Shown piece after piece: positions 41,113 to 42,233 of a DNA stretch of 42,233 nt (position 1 is its first letter; each line of letters opens with the position of its first letter). The DNA is taken from contig JADDQE010000190.1 of NCBI GenBank assembly GCA_016781525.1, forward strand, positions 1 to 42,233, read 5' to 3'. This stretch comes from a bacterium. Lineage in GTDB: Bacteria; Chloroflexota; Chloroflexia; Chloroflexales; Kallotenuaceae. Position numbers and translations under genes: made by a program. Below the pieces are notes generated by a model. The model made no database searches. It was not told where the DNA came from and saw only the letters and a list, made by a program, of their open reading frames with translations.

Positions 41113-42111
41113 ATGCGAGTATTAATGCTTGGGGGCAAGCAGTTCATCGGTCGGCACATTGTGGAAGCCTTGCTCGCCGCAGGGCATCGCGTGAGCATCC
41201 TGAATCGCGGGAAATCGCTTGATGAGCTTCCTCCGAATGTAGAACGCCTCCGGGGCGATCGGGATAACGGCATCGTGGGCCTGGAAGCCCTGAAAGGTCA
41301 CTCCTGGGACGTCTGCATAGACGTGAGCGGATACACGCCACGCCAGGTGCGGCCGAGCGCAGAACGACTACGCGCAAGCGTGCAGCGCTACGTGTTTGTC
41401 AGCGCCGTCAGCGTATACGGTGATCCTCATGACCGTCCTGTCCGCGAGACGCATCCTCGCATGCCGCCTGCCGCTGAGGGTGTGACCGAGGTGGACGCTG
41501 ACACCTATGGTCCACTCAAGGTCAGCTGCGAAAATATTGTTCAAGAGGTCTATGCCGACCGGTGCACGCTCCTGCGCCCGCAAATTGTGGTCGGGCCGCA
41601 CGATCCAAGCGGGCGCTATACGTATTGGGTCCAGCGGGCCATGCAGGGCGGGGAAATGCTCGCTCCCGGCGATGGCTCTGACCATGTACAGGTGATAGAC
41701 GTGCGCGATCTCGCGCGATTTACAAGAACGGTGATCGAGAACGATGTGGGCGGTATCTTTAATCTGGCTGGGCCACGGCTGACGTGGGCTGAGTTCATGC
41801 ATATCCTTGGTTCGAAGAACATGGTCTGGGTACCTGCGGAAATCATCAAGTCTGCCGGGCTGACGTTCCGTGAGCTACCCCTCTTCCGCCCAGAGCATGG
41901 CGCGCGGAGTAGTCTGATGGACGTGAGCAATGAACGTGCGCGAACGGCTGGCCTCACGCTTACTGACCCCGAAGTCTCAGTGAGCGACATGCGGGCTTGG
42001 CTCTTAGGGAAGGACGTTGCCCTGGCACTTTCATCAGAACGTGAGGCAGAGCTGATCCATAGCGCTCGCCAGCAGAGGATGCGAGCCCAGGAACTCAAAC
42101 CGCCAACGTAG
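41113..42111 (+). CDS. NAD-dependent epimerase/dehydratase (extended SDR)
   Basis: This 332-residue protein has an extended short-chain dehydrogenase fold. The N-terminal nucleotide-binding motif MRVLMLGGKQFIGRHIVEAL (residues 1-20) is GGxxFIG rather than the more common GxxGxxG. The catalytic pair is Y132 and K136 in YGPLKVSCE, with S97 and S100 in FVSAVSVYG. The C-terminal half (about 145-330) is the substrate domain. The group includes UDP-sugar epimerases and plant-type isoflavone or mRNA-binding (CSP41-like) reductases; GGKQFIG points to the latter branch. GGTGGGAGG lies about eight bases before the ATG. It may be a nucleotide-sugar enzyme for surface glycans, but this is inference. Confidence 0.85.
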   Translation: MRVLMLGGKQFIGRHIVEALLAAGHRVSILNRGKSLDELPPNVERLRGDRDNGIVGLEALKGHSWDVCIDVSGYTPRQVRPSAERLRASVQRYVFVSAVSVYGDPHDRPVRETHPRMPPAAEGVTEVDADTYGPLKVSCENIVQEVYADRCTLLRPQIVVGPHDPSGRYTYWVQRAMQGGEMLAPGDGSDHVQVIDVRDLARFTRTVIENDVGGIFNLAGPRLTWAEFMHILGSKNMVWVPAEIIKSAGLTFRELPLFRPEHGARSSLMDVSNERARTAGLTLTDPEVSVSDMRAWLLGKDVALALSSEREAELIHSARQQRMRAQELKPPT

Positions 42112-42233
42112 GCCCGATCTCCCACCCCTGAAGAGCCACACAGATCGTCCGGCCAATTGGGGATCGGTCGTACAGTCTACACCATTGTATCATCGCCAAT
42201 CCCGGAGGGTGCGCGCACGAGTTGTCAGGGGGA
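42112..42233. other. Right-edge non-coding stretch
   Basis: The last 122 bases show no gene or hairpin that I can support. They may hold the promoter of a gene beyond the edge. Confidence 0.3.

Noticed and set aside
1-42233. CRISPR arrays, tRNA or rRNA genes, phage or plasmid hallmarks
   Set aside because: Looked for regularly spaced repeats, cloverleaf-type segments, integrase or replication genes; none seen.

Overview
The window reads as a chromosomal segment of a Chloroflexota bacterium, probably class Chloroflexia. This is an inference from gene content, since no rRNA or marker tree is available. The pointers are a GC-rich sequence, two adjacent multi-membrane glycosyltransferases of the GT39/TIGR03663 ('Agl23-like') type (one fused to an NHL propeller), YtxH and CsbD stress proteins, and a secreted Asp-box protein with duplicated C-terminal repeats ending in a tyrosine-rich 'FEYHP..LLGRLG' signature. 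I see no tRNA, rRNA, CRISPR array or intact insertion sequence.

Left part, all + strand: an XdhC/CoxI-like maturation factor and a MobA-like nucleotidyltransferase (1-1399), probably the tail of a molybdenum hydroxylase operon beyond the left edge. Next come a receiver protein with an orphan histidine-kinase H-box (1594-2295), the two GT39 proteins (2406-8234) and a two-unit CsbD protein. An ABC-2 exporter is followed by two YtxH-like proteins (8941-12759), one carrying a tandem 11-residue repeat.

Centre: a MocR/GntR-aminotransferase regulator stands behind a cluster of ATTGT half-sites. It heads a co-directional run of GNAT, PhzF, cyclase, threonine/serine dehydratase, YczE-like membrane protein and EamA exporter (13032-19291), which looks like an uncharacterised amino-acid catabolism/export operon. 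A minus-strand LTA-synthase-like membrane sulfatase follows, with a triple 26-bp repeat directly upstream of it, and then a nearly 600-bp stretch with no recognisable gene. A beta-lactamase-fold serine hydrolase is divergent from a TetR regulator with a three-gene ABC exporter.

Right part, mostly minus strand (26773-37052): a 5'-truncated GNAT, an amidohydrolase fused to a CYTH domain, a GNAT fused to a predicted beta-rich domain, and a YtcJ-like amidohydrolase that appears to be leaderless. Beyond these are a DegS/DegU-like two-component pair with a HAD phosphatase and a one-TM hypothetical protein, then an M50B-like membrane metallopeptidase and RuvA. The final + strand genes are a DJ-1/PfpI protein whose nucleophile Cys is replaced, the Asp-box secreted protein, a second HAD hydrolase and an NAD-dependent epimerase.

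The most unusual items are the two domain fusions in the amidohydrolase/GNAT block, the MocR-headed operon with a metal-ligand-altered cyclase, the orphan H-box receiver protein and the catalytically altered DJ-1 protein.
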